Below are positions 23,864-31,200 of a DNA stretch of 44,588 bases, piece after piece. The position numbers and the translations under genes are program-made. Numbering within the stretch: position 1 is the stretch's first letter; every line of letters begins with the position of its first letter. The stretch is from the NCBI GenBank assembly GCA_029856685.1, contig JAHKKZ010000005.1, forward strand, positions 1-44,588, written 5' to 3'. The notes beneath the pieces are model-generated. The model searched no databases and was not told the origin of the DNA. It was given only the letters and a program-made list of their open reading frames with translations. This DNA is from Candidatus Njordarchaeota archaeon (lineage in GTDB: Archaea > Asgardarchaeota > Njordarchaeia > Njordarchaeales > Panguiarchaeaceae).

Positions 23864-24399
23864 TGTAAAGTCTTTTCAAAAATATCCTTACGGAATATCC
23901 GACCAAAGGCACATAGGATAGCGTCTCTAAAAGCTCCTGCTCTATCATACTTTTCCAGGGCCATGAATCCTATAGCACCTATCGTATCTCCTATCCTATT
24001 AATTCCAGACAGTTTAATCATAATATCTTCGAGCTCTCGAACCTTTTTCTTACTCACTAACTCCCATACATAATCTGGTAGTTGAACAGATACTGTTGAT
24101 GCTAATCCTATAATATTGCCGTCAGTTACTGCTACCCAACCAGTTACAAATACCCCATATCTATTTTTCTTGAGTCCTCCTTCGAGGCCTAAGGCATAGT
24201 GGGCTTCTGGGACTTTCTTAAGGGCGTTAACAGCTCTATATATTGCTCCCTCAATCATCTCCTCATCCGATAGAGGCTGTATGGGTGCTTTCTCAATTTC
24301 TACGGGGACCACCTTATATTTATCAAACATAAGTTTGCATGCCATCTCAGCAGCCCTAATTTTACTGGGATTTTTCGAGCCTAGTGCTATGATCTTCAA
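23860..24399 (-). CDS. Inosine/xanthosine triphosphatase, YjjX/DUF84 family
   Basis: A 179-residue house-cleaning NTP phosphatase. ALGSKNPSKIRAAE (the GSxNpxK nucleotide loop), the DEEMIEGAIYRA block, YALGLEGGL and GDTIGAIGFM are all family marks. YjjX proteins hydrolyse ITP and XTP so deaminated purines stay out of RNA and DNA. The ATG overlaps the lysS stop by ATGA (24396-24399), placing it last in the operon GTPase, 140-residue protein, lysS, yjjX. Convergent overlap with the TFB gene is about four bases. Confidence 0.92.
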   Translation of the reverse strand: MKIIALGSKNPSKIRAAEMACKLMFDKYKVVPVEIEKAPIQPLSDEEMIEGAIYRAVNALKKVPEAHYALGLEGGLKKNRYGVFVTGWVAVTDGNIIGLASTVSVQLPDYVWELVSKKKVRELEDIMIKLSGINRIGDTIGAIGFMALEKYDRAGAFRDAILCAFGRIFRKDIFEKTLH

Positions 24400-26099
24400 T
24401 TCTTCTTCACCTCCAATATCTCAGCGGCTCTGACAAGATTTCTTCGTGTGAATTCTTTTTGGTATAATCTATAGGCTGGTGGTCCTGTCTCCTCCCCTAA
24501 GCAAATCCTATATAGGATTGCGTAGATGTTTTTCGGTCTTAGGTTATGTTTTGAGCAGATCTCATTTACATATTTTCGGATAATATCTTGACTAATCTTT
24601 TCTGGAAGTATATCAAGGGTGTTTAGTAAGAGGTCTCTGATCGCGGATTTTTCATCATCAGTAAGGTTGTGAATCACGGATTCGACATTTATTTCTGGGG
24701 GTTTCCACCAATCACGTAAATAGTTTATCGCATAATTTAGTCTTCTCTTAGCGTCCTCAATCTCAAATCTATTTGCATCAGGAGGTAGAGCTCTTAATCT
24801 CCTTAACATTTTAAGTCCCTCCTCAATGTCCTTCATCCACATAGCAGCCTTTAGTGCTAGCTCATAGGGCACTCTTCGTATCCTATGTTTAAACGCTTTA
24901 CTGATATCCCGCTGTGATAAAACATATGCCGTAAGGATTTTTATGTCGTCTGTCCCCAATTTTCCATCTTTGAGCTTGTTAAACAAATATTCTTCGTCTG
25001 AATCAAATCTGCTAACATAAGTGGGTATGTCATAAGGATTGAAATCTATGTGTCGGAGACTATCCCTAGCTATGTCCCCCACATGCCGTCTGAGCAACAT
25101 GTAATTCAAAGCTTCTGGAGGCGCGTACAAAAGCCATTCATGCGCACCTAAACCAACACCAGCTCTCTTAGAAAACTTCCTCGGTTCTTTATTGGGCTCT
25201 ATCCAGTAAAAGAAATCATAGAAGACCGCTATCGGTGGTTCTCTACCAAAGTATTCTCTTAGCAAGGCGCATCCAGTATCATAGCTTGAGCCTGCTGCCA
25301 TTAGATCCTTACCCATGGGTTCGAAATGGACATCAAAGAGAACCCATCTAAGCGGCCAATCTATTCTCCAGGGTGCTTTTCCCTCAGCTTTTCGTATATC
25401 TGCATATCCTTCGTATCTACAAGCCTCACATTTATACTTTATAACGTAGCCATTCTCCAGAACCTCAACTGGTTTGACATGTTCATCTATTCTCCCACAA
25501 TTTGCGCATAGAGGTCTAAATGGTATCCAGTCTGCTTCGTATCTTTTTTTATGTCCTGCTCTTTCATGAACTCTATTAAAAATTTTTCCTATCTTGTTTC
25601 TATCAAGAATTACTCTGCGGAGGAGATTTATGTATTGTGTATTCGTATGTATCTGATGAGCAAAGTATATCTCTGGCCTTAATCCATAAGTGTTAAGGGA
25701 CGTTAATAGTGGTTCAACAAAATGCTCCACATAGTTCTTGTGGCATCCCCAGGGGTCAGGAAGTTGCTCAAGTGGTCGACCAAGATATTTCTCGGCCTTT
25801 CTTTTAAATTCTTCTGGGACAAAGATAGGTGGTTTTCTGAATGGGTCGCGCGAATCTATTGCCAATATGCTTCTAGCTTTATACCCCCAGAGTTCAAGAA
25901 TTTTTCTTACAGCTTCTGTTATGAGTATATCCCCGAAGTTCCCTAGATGCACCTTCCCACTTGGTGTGAATCCAGCCTCTAAGACATAAGTTTTCCTATC
26001 TGGGAATATTTCAAGGATTCTCAACGCTGCCTTTTTAGTAAAATGAGTTTGATCTCTCTTCTTAAGGTATTTGATAGCCCTCTCATGAAGATCCAGCAT
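24396..26099 (-). CDS. lysS: Lysyl-tRNA synthetase, class I
   Basis: A 567-residue class I LysRS, the form found in many archaea in place of the class II enzyme. AGFTPSGKVHLGNFGD holds the HIGH motif as HLGN, CANCGRIDEH with CEACRYEG forms a zinc-binding insert, and EPRKFSKRAG is KMSKS as KFSKR. The C-terminal 200 residues are the helical anticodon-binding part. It charges tRNA-Lys. It starts six bases after the stop of the 140-residue gene and its stop overlaps the YjjX start, so it belongs to the operon that begins with the Rab-like GTPase. Confidence 0.96.
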   Translation of the reverse strand: MLDLHERAIKYLKKRDQTHFTKKAALRILEIFPDRKTYVLEAGFTPSGKVHLGNFGDILITEAVRKILELWGYKARSILAIDSRDPFRKPPIFVPEEFKRKAEKYLGRPLEQLPDPWGCHKNYVEHFVEPLLTSLNTYGLRPEIYFAHQIHTNTQYINLLRRVILDRNKIGKIFNRVHERAGHKKRYEADWIPFRPLCANCGRIDEHVKPVEVLENGYVIKYKCEACRYEGYADIRKAEGKAPWRIDWPLRWVLFDVHFEPMGKDLMAAGSSYDTGCALLREYFGREPPIAVFYDFFYWIEPNKEPRKFSKRAGVGLGAHEWLLYAPPEALNYMLLRRHVGDIARDSLRHIDFNPYDIPTYVSRFDSDEEYLFNKLKDGKLGTDDIKILTAYVLSQRDISKAFKHRIRRVPYELALKAAMWMKDIEEGLKMLRRLRALPPDANRFEIEDAKRRLNYAINYLRDWWKPPEINVESVIHNLTDDEKSAIRDLLLNTLDILPEKISQDIIRKYVNEICSKHNLRPKNIYAILYRICLGEETGPPAYRLYQKEFTRRNLVRAAEILEVKKN

Positions 26100-26105
26100 A
26101 GATAA

Positions 26106-26528
26106 TCAGCCCTCAAAAACATGTATTAGAGCCGTAATAAAGTCGTTATGCTCAATCTCCTCCTTCCTAAGATTCTTTAGAACTTCTAGAAGATTGTTTA
26201 GAATATTAAAAGCATCTTTGCGAGAGGCGCGTATAGTTTCTATAAGTATTAAACGTGGAGGTGTCTCGGTTAGAAGCCCAATAAGAATTAGTGACCTTCC
26301 ATCTTTAAGCACAATCTCCTTTGTGTCTTTAGCTAAGAGCAAAATATCAGCAAGAAAGTCTGGAACCTTTTCAATTTGTCTATAAAGAGTGGATCTCTTA
26401 TTCAAAACAAATTTCAGATACGATCCAATATCTGGGTCATAATCCACAAAACAAATGTTGTATATTCCAGAATTCCTGATTTTCTTAGAGAGGCTTCTCG
26501 AAATACTAAGCTTCATTGGAAAACTCAA
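26106..26528 (-). CDS. Uncharacterised small protein between a Rab-like GTPase and lysS
   Basis: A 140-residue soluble protein that I do not recognise. It reads as strand, strand, helix, three strands, helix (IYNICFVDYDPDIGSYLKF, FLADILLLAKDT, EIVLKDGRSLILIGLL, PRLILIETIR, AFNILNNLLEVLKNL), which is the order of roadblock/longin-type domains. Those are common partners and regulators of Ras-like GTPases, and a Rab-like GTPase gene lies 52 bases upstream, so a GTPase partner is a reasonable inference. TTG 26528 is preceded by GGAGGTG (26543-26537) with an eight-base spacer, the strongest ribosome site in this operon; ATG 26516 is the alternative. Confidence 0.68.
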   Translation of the reverse strand: MSFPMKLSISRSLSKKIRNSGIYNICFVDYDPDIGSYLKFVLNKRSTLYRQIEKVPDFLADILLLAKDTKEIVLKDGRSLILIGLLTETPPRLILIETIRASRKDAFNILNNLLEVLKNLRKEEIEHNDFITALIHVFEG

Positions 26529-26580
26529 GAGAATAACACCTCCGAGTCTGCATTATATTATATTGGTGCAGAGAAGGTAG

Positions 26581-27168
26581 CTAAATGATTGTTCTTCTCT
26601 TCTTAAGGTAGGTCTTAATTAGTATCTCAGCAAGTTTTTGGAAAACCTCCTCAACATTTACATAGTTTATTGCGCTAGCCTCTAGGTACTCCACAAAAAC
26701 ATCGTACTTCTTAGCCAGAAACTCAGCGTATTTTTCTCCAGCAGAAGGGGGAACGCATTGCATCTTGTCGCGTAAATCAATCTTATTGCCAACAATGACT
26801 AAAGGCTTTGCCCCACCTGAATATGTATAGAACTCTTGTATCCAATAGGATAAGCTTCTCAAAGTTTCTGGACGTGAAACATCAAACACGGCGATGCCCG
26901 CTTGTGCACTAACATAATACTGGGGTCGGACGGCTCGCCAGTGAGGCTGCCCAGCTAAGTCCCATATGATATACCTGAAGATCATAGTGCCAAGAGATGG
27001 ATTGCTAAGCTGTATTTCCTTCACAAATATGTCTGCTCCGATAGTCGCCCGATAAGAAGTATCAGCCAGAGCTTTTCCTCTGATAAAAGATTTAATGAGA
27101 GTAGTTTTTCCAACACCACCATCGCCGATGAGGACTATCTTAACGTTTGCTGAGTATCTACTGGACAC
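26581..27168 (-). CDS. Rab/Ras-like small GTPase
   Basis: A 195-residue GTPase. The P-loop is GDGGVGKT (residues 15-22), switch I gives YRATIGADI, G3 is WDLAGQPHWRAVRPQYY (very close to the Rab form WDTAGQ...YY, with the catalytic Gln present), G4 is GNKIDL and G5 is EASA. No C-terminal Cys for prenylation is present; the end is basic (YLKKRRTII). Small Rab-like GTPases occur in Thermoproteota and Asgard archaea; in the former their job is not settled. GTG 27168 has GGTG upstream. It leads the operon with a small partner candidate, lysS and yjjX. Confidence 0.92.
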   Translation of the reverse strand: MSSRYSANVKIVLIGDGGVGKTTLIKSFIRGKALADTSYRATIGADIFVKEIQLSNPSLGTMIFRYIIWDLAGQPHWRAVRPQYYVSAQAGIAVFDVSRPETLRSLSYWIQEFYTYSGGAKPLVIVGNKIDLRDKMQCVPPSAGEKYAEFLAKKYDVFVEYLEASAINYVNVEEVFQKLAEILIKTYLKKRRTII

Positions 27169-27242
27169 AGTTTGGCACCAGAATACTTAATTTGCCTATT
27201 TTTCCGAGAATTACTAGGCATAACTATATTTAGCATATAATC

Positions 27243-27251
27243 TTTATATAA
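27243..27251 (+). promoter_or_regulatory. TATA box of the epimerase gene
   Basis: TTTATATAA centred 39 bases before ATG 27286, predicting a leader of about 13 bases that includes GAGG (27272-27275) as ribosome site. Confidence 0.5.
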
Positions 27252-27285
27252 CATAGCGTGTGAGCTTTGTTGAGGCGTCCTCTAA

Positions 27286-28392
27286 ATGAAAATTATAAGG
27301 CTGGAGGCAAAGGCGATTCGTGTTCCTCTCATAGAAGAGTTCAGAACATCTCTCGGAGGCTCGATTCAGCATGAAGGTGTCATAGTCAAGATATACACAG
27401 ATGAGGGTATTGTTGGGATCGGCGAAGCCGCTCCGAGCGCTCGTATAACTGGGGAGACTATCGAAACAATACTGGGAGTTATTTCGAGGTTAAAGAATAT
27501 TATGCTTGGCAGCAACCCTCTAGAATATCGAAGAATAATAGAATCCATAGATGATGCTGTGATAGGGAACCCATCTGCGAAGGCAGCATTAGATATAGCT
27601 ATATTTGATGTTGTTGCTAAGAAATATGGTGTGCCTCTATATAGGTTGCTTGGCGGCTCAGATAACTCATTTGAAACTTCCGTTACTATTGGAATAATGC
27701 CTCAGGAGAAAGCAATATATAAGGCCCAGAAATACGTTGAGCAAGGAATAAGAATACTAAAAATAAAAATTGGCACTAATCCCACTAGAGATGTAGATTT
27801 ACTCAAAAAAATACGCCAAATAATAGGTGATGATGTTAGGATAAGAATAGATGCCAATCAAGGCTATACAGTCAAACAAGCAATACGTGTCTTAAAAGCA
27901 ATCGAGAATCTAGATATCGAATTCTGCGAGCAGCCTGTCCACTGGCGGGATCTAGATGGGATGCGGGAAGTAAGGAGAAATACTGAGATACCAATAATGG
28001 CAGATGAATCTGTACACGGCCCGAGAGATGCTATTGAGATAATAAAGATGGATGCTGCTGACATGATAAACATAAAAATCATGAAAGCAGGGGGGATTCT
28101 GAATTCCCTAAAAATAGCTGATATTTGCGACTCATATGGTATGAAGTGCCAGATTGGATGTATGAGTGAAACTCAGATATCAATAGCAGCAGGAGTAAGT
28201 GTCGCTATAGCTGCTCGATCCATAGAATTTTCTGACTTGGACGGATACATACTGCTCAAGGAAAACATAGCATCTGGCATAAAATTTGATGGTGTAAGGA
28301 ATATTCTGCCTGATAAGCCAGGATTGGGTGTGGAAATAAAGGAGGATATTCTAAGAAAATATGTTGTAGCATCGGTCAGATTCGAGGAATAA
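27286..28392 (+). CDS. Enolase-superfamily epimerase (muconate-lactonizing subgroup, dipeptide-epimerase-like)
   Basis: A 368-residue enzyme. The N-terminal capping domain ends near GEAAPSARITGET. The barrel shows LKIKIG (KxK, the second Lys a catalytic base), then three metal ligands: RIDANQGY, EFCEQPVHW and MADESVHG. NIKIMKAGG supplies the opposite Lys base, and CQIGCMSETQISIAAG closes the site. This is the layout of L-Ala-D/L-Glu epimerases and o-succinylbenzoate synthase. Dipeptide epimerisation is the likeliest reaction, but specificity in this group cannot be read from motifs. A TATA box lies 39 bases upstream, and a small helical protein starts two bases after the stop. Confidence 0.88.
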   Translation: MKIIRLEAKAIRVPLIEEFRTSLGGSIQHEGVIVKIYTDEGIVGIGEAAPSARITGETIETILGVISRLKNIMLGSNPLEYRRIIESIDDAVIGNPSAKAALDIAIFDVVAKKYGVPLYRLLGGSDNSFETSVTIGIMPQEKAIYKAQKYVEQGIRILKIKIGTNPTRDVDLLKKIRQIIGDDVRIRIDANQGYTVKQAIRVLKAIENLDIEFCEQPVHWRDLDGMREVRRNTEIPIMADESVHGPRDAIEIIKMDAADMINIKIMKAGGILNSLKIADICDSYGMKCQIGCMSETQISIAAGVSVAIAARSIEFSDLDGYILLKENIASGIKFDGVRNILPDKPGLGVEIKEDILRKYVVASVRFEE

Positions 28393-28394
28393 AG

Positions 28395-28634
28395 ATGGCC
28401 GAAGTGGACATACTCAGCATGGCTAAGGAAACTCTGCGGAAAATTAGCGATCTTATAGAAGCTGGGAACTCATGGGAGGCATTAATCTTAATAAATCGAT
28501 GTGTCAGAAAGCTTGATAAATTTATACAGGGTGCTAGTGGCCCCGAAAAACTTGAAGCATTAGTTTTGATGAGAAAGCTTGGTAGGATCCAAATAGAACT
28601 CGAAGGCTTCGCCGAAAAAAATGATGTAGATTAG
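28395..28634 (+). CDS. Small all-helical protein coupled to the epimerase
   Basis: A 79-residue protein, apparently all alpha (MAKETLRKISDLIEAG, EALILINRCVRKLDKFIQ, KLEALVLMRKLGRIQIELEG). No motif is recognised. Its ATG lies two bases after the epimerase stop, with GAGG in the end of that gene as ribosome site, so it is translated from the same message. A helical bundle or dimerising protein is the most that can be said. Confidence 0.65.
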   Translation: MAEVDILSMAKETLRKISDLIEAGNSWEALILINRCVRKLDKFIQGASGPEKLEALVLMRKLGRIQIELEGFAEKNDVD

Positions 28635-28648
28635 CCAAGTATAGGCTT

Positions 28649-28673
28649 GAAAAATACCGTAGAAAGACTACGG
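28649..28673 (-). terminator. Hairpin and T-run downstream of the GCS2 gene
   Basis: On the minus strand CCGTAG, five-base loop, CTACGG (28673-28657) form a perfect 6-bp stem, followed by TATTTTT. It lies about 90 bases after the GCS2 stop and would end the operon transcript. It is also the 3' side of the plus-strand epimerase unit, where no T-run follows. Confidence 0.4.
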
Positions 28674-28724
28674 ATTATATCCGAAAAATGAATGCGATCT
28701 TGGAAGGGAGTATGAAAGTTTGGC

Positions 28725-28745
28725 TCCTACACTTCCAATGTAGGA
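28725..28745. repeat. Inverted repeat between convergent genes
   Basis: TCCTACA (28725-28731) and TGTAGGA (28739-28745) form a 7-bp stem with a seven-base loop. It lies 16 bases after the GCS2 stop on the minus strand. It could protect the 3' end of the message or be chance; no T-run is next to it. Confidence 0.35.
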
Positions 28746-28760
28746 AGTCAATAAGCATTG

Positions 28761-30212
28761 TTAACTGAAATTCCTTTCAAGTAGACCTTTATATACCGAG
28801 CTAAATATTTTAGTTAAAGCACCAATAGGGGTTATCGCTGAAATGACAATATCGTCTGGATGTATCCTTATATAACCATGATTCGTAAGCATCCAATATG
28901 ATATATGGATTCGTGTGAAGGTTGAGATTATGTTTTTTTCGAATGATGTCCATTCCAACTTATACTGTGGGAAGACAAAGCCAAATACCGTTTTTGCTTT
29001 AAGTGAGTCCCTATTACCCGAGAACGTTATTAGAGCCCTACTCGAATTTAGTTTGACCCTAAGAAAAACCTTACCTTGGCGGAGATATCTGTGGATAATC
29101 TCGTGCTCAGACGAAATTTTTGGCTTACCAAGTTTCTCGATTTCTGGTACTCCGCTCCTAAGAGATGTCTGAAGTTTTACTCCAAGCATGTCTAAATAGG
29201 GCCTTATATTCTCAATCATCTCTAGAACACATTTACGGGCTGAGACAGTATCTCCATTTTCCGTTATAAAATCTGCGTTAATCCCATCTTTTATCGCACG
29301 TAACCGATTTTCCTCTAGAGACTTACTCTCAACAATTTTTTGTTTTCTACGCAGAAGATCTATTGCCTCCAGAGCAATGCCCATCAGAATATGTGTCACA
29401 TCGACCAGATAATCAACTGTCGATGGATTATCTATAAATCTTATCTCAACCCTGCTAGACTCTGGGCCTGAACCATAATCCTCAATAATATTTGTGTAGG
29501 GGCCACGGGGAGTGATGTCTAAGAGGCGGATACCTACGCGGTCTGCTACAACTTTGTGTTCATATCTTTTATCCCGCGTGAAAATAAAAGCATATTTTAA
29601 AATAGCTCTTTTTTCACGTGGGATAATCGTTGCTTTGCTTCTTCTGATGATGGCGTAGCGACTTGGTCGGAGAACACGACTATAGTGTAGGCGGGTGCTA
29701 GCATAGCCTGAGTACTCTCCAGACATTACCGGTGAGTTTGCGGTGAGCGCTATGAGCTCAGGCAAATAGCGTCTTACATTGTTATGTACATATACAAGGA
29801 ACTTCCTAGGCATAGATTTTCTTCGTTTAGGTACTACCGATATGCTTATATGTGTCCCATTTATTGGAAATGGATTCGACTGTATTGGATGTACACTCCC
29901 AGCATAGATCATGAGTTTTCTTCTGCTAGCGACTTCACCTAGGTATGTTCGTATGAGCTTCATAGTTTTCTCTACAAGCAGAAAGTTTAGTGGCTGTGTT
30001 ACGACTTCAAGCTGAGCTGGATGAGGCTCCCACTGGATTCCATATATAAATCTTTTCAAAAATCCTATGTCGATTCTCTTATTAACGATATCATCAATTA
30101 TCTCTTTTATTATTAGGTCTGCCGCTGGTACAATAAAACCCTTGTTGTTGACTGTCAATAATTCGTTTTCTATGCCTACCCTTATTTTAAGATTTTCGAT
30201 GAAGCCCTCCAT
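28761..30212 (-). CDS. GCS2-family carboxylate-amine ligase (glutamate-cysteine-ligase-like)
   Basis: A 483-residue ligase of the glutamine-synthetase-like superfamily. GIENELLTV carries the ExE metal site at the N-terminus; WEPHPAQLEVVTQP, SVHPIQSNPFPINGTHISIS (the NGxHxhxs block) and SSRVEIRFIDNP follow the GCS2 order. Such enzymes phosphorylate a carboxylate with ATP and join it to an amine; relatives make gamma-glutamylcysteine or unknown gamma-glutamyl peptides. The protein is about 100 residues longer than the YbdK type, from a C-terminal extension. GGAGTGA precedes ATG 30212. It overlaps the amidohydrolase-like gene by 26 bases and is the last gene of the ligase cluster. Confidence 0.86.
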   Translation of the reverse strand: MEGFIENLKIRVGIENELLTVNNKGFIVPAADLIIKEIIDDIVNKRIDIGFLKRFIYGIQWEPHPAQLEVVTQPLNFLLVEKTMKLIRTYLGEVASRRKLMIYAGSVHPIQSNPFPINGTHISISVVPKRRKSMPRKFLVYVHNNVRRYLPELIALTANSPVMSGEYSGYASTRLHYSRVLRPSRYAIIRRSKATIIPREKRAILKYAFIFTRDKRYEHKVVADRVGIRLLDITPRGPYTNIIEDYGSGPESSRVEIRFIDNPSTVDYLVDVTHILMGIALEAIDLLRRKQKIVESKSLEENRLRAIKDGINADFITENGDTVSARKCVLEMIENIRPYLDMLGVKLQTSLRSGVPEIEKLGKPKISSEHEIIHRYLRQGKVFLRVKLNSSRALITFSGNRDSLKAKTVFGFVFPQYKLEWTSFEKNIISTFTRIHISYWMLTNHGYIRIHPDDIVISAITPIGALTKIFSSVYKGLLERNFS

Positions 30213-31200
30213 AGCTTTTCACTCCGCTAAATTTCTTGATGAATTTGACAAGAGCCCGAATAATCCTGCGTAAATCCCTCCTCGTAGCCTCTCCAGAGAT
30301 TTCAAGCTGAACTGTGCTCACCAACGGAATATTAGAGTGATAGAAGGTAATATCGCCTCCAACGAACCTCGAGTTTGTGCCATAGGTAACATCATTTGAA
30401 TCGAAGATTTGCATTAACATATCCAGATACTTCTTAGGAATCGAAAAACCATACCATGTGCCTATCTCAACCAAGTGTTCTCTTGTACTACTCGATGTAT
30501 GAAGATCGATAATAAGCTTTATTTTTCTTTTCGCTATAAGCTGTTCAAGGATTCTTCGGAATGGCCAGACACGTCCAAGTACTCTGTTTGGGTCAGCGAT
30601 GAAGCGGGGCAAATTTGAGATTAGAGCATATGCAGATGTTCTCTTAGCGATGACCAGAGCTAGTTTTCCCGTATTTATGTCGGACTGAGGAGGCGATGCA
30701 TGCGGCGCTGTTAAAATTACTGGTAATGTACCGGGAATGTATCTGTATCCCGGAATCAGATCTTCGAATCCTTCTGGAACAAATATGCTTACTGTAGGAT
30801 TCCTTAGATTTACGAATACATCTTTTCGACGTAGGAGTCTTATTGTGCCCTTGCTGACTATCATCTTTTCTAATGCGTTTCTGACAGACACTAGAAATCT
30901 TTTTAGTTGTCTGGAGTTCCTAATAATAGAGTTCCCAGATAAATATAGGCTCAGCTGTATATGGAGAAAGAAGTACCAGGAAACGTTGTCTCCTAGGGTA
31001 TTGATGGCCTTTAATCGGTTGATAATTTTTTTGAATATAGATGCCGCATTGGAATTCGACGTAGCATTGGTATTTATCTCCTGGAGAGCCAAATTTATGT
31101 CTCTGTATAAAGCTAATATATGCCTTAGTAGTCTCCAATTAAGTGGAAAGCTATGTCTATTATCTTGTCTTGGCATTATCCGAGAACCCCATAAGAGCAT
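30187..31200 (-). CDS. N-formylglutamate amidohydrolase-like metallohydrolase
   Basis: A 337-residue protein. The first 150 residues are a basic, helical region not usual for the family. From there, VILTAPHASPPQSDINTGKL (His of the zinc site), NLPRFIADPNRVLG, IIDLHTSSSTRE (second His) and VQLEISGEATR (Glu near the C-terminus) match the FGase fold, related to zinc carboxypeptidases. FGases cut an N-acyl group from glutamate, but in ligase clusters such as this one they may trim or release an amide-linked product. It overlaps the ATP-grasp gene by 41 bases (17 if the start is ATG 31176) and the GCS2 gene by 26. Confidence 0.78.
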   Translation of the reverse strand: MLLWGSRIMPRQDNRHSFPLNWRLLRHILALYRDINLALQEINTNATSNSNAASIFKKIINRLKAINTLGDNVSWYFFLHIQLSLYLSGNSIIRNSRQLKRFLVSVRNALEKMIVSKGTIRLLRRKDVFVNLRNPTVSIFVPEGFEDLIPGYRYIPGTLPVILTAPHASPPQSDINTGKLALVIAKRTSAYALISNLPRFIADPNRVLGRVWPFRRILEQLIAKRKIKLIIDLHTSSSTREHLVEIGTWYGFSIPKKYLDMLMQIFDSNDVTYGTNSRFVGGDITFYHSNIPLVSTVQLEISGEATRRDLRRIIRALVKFIKKFSGVKSYGGLHRKS

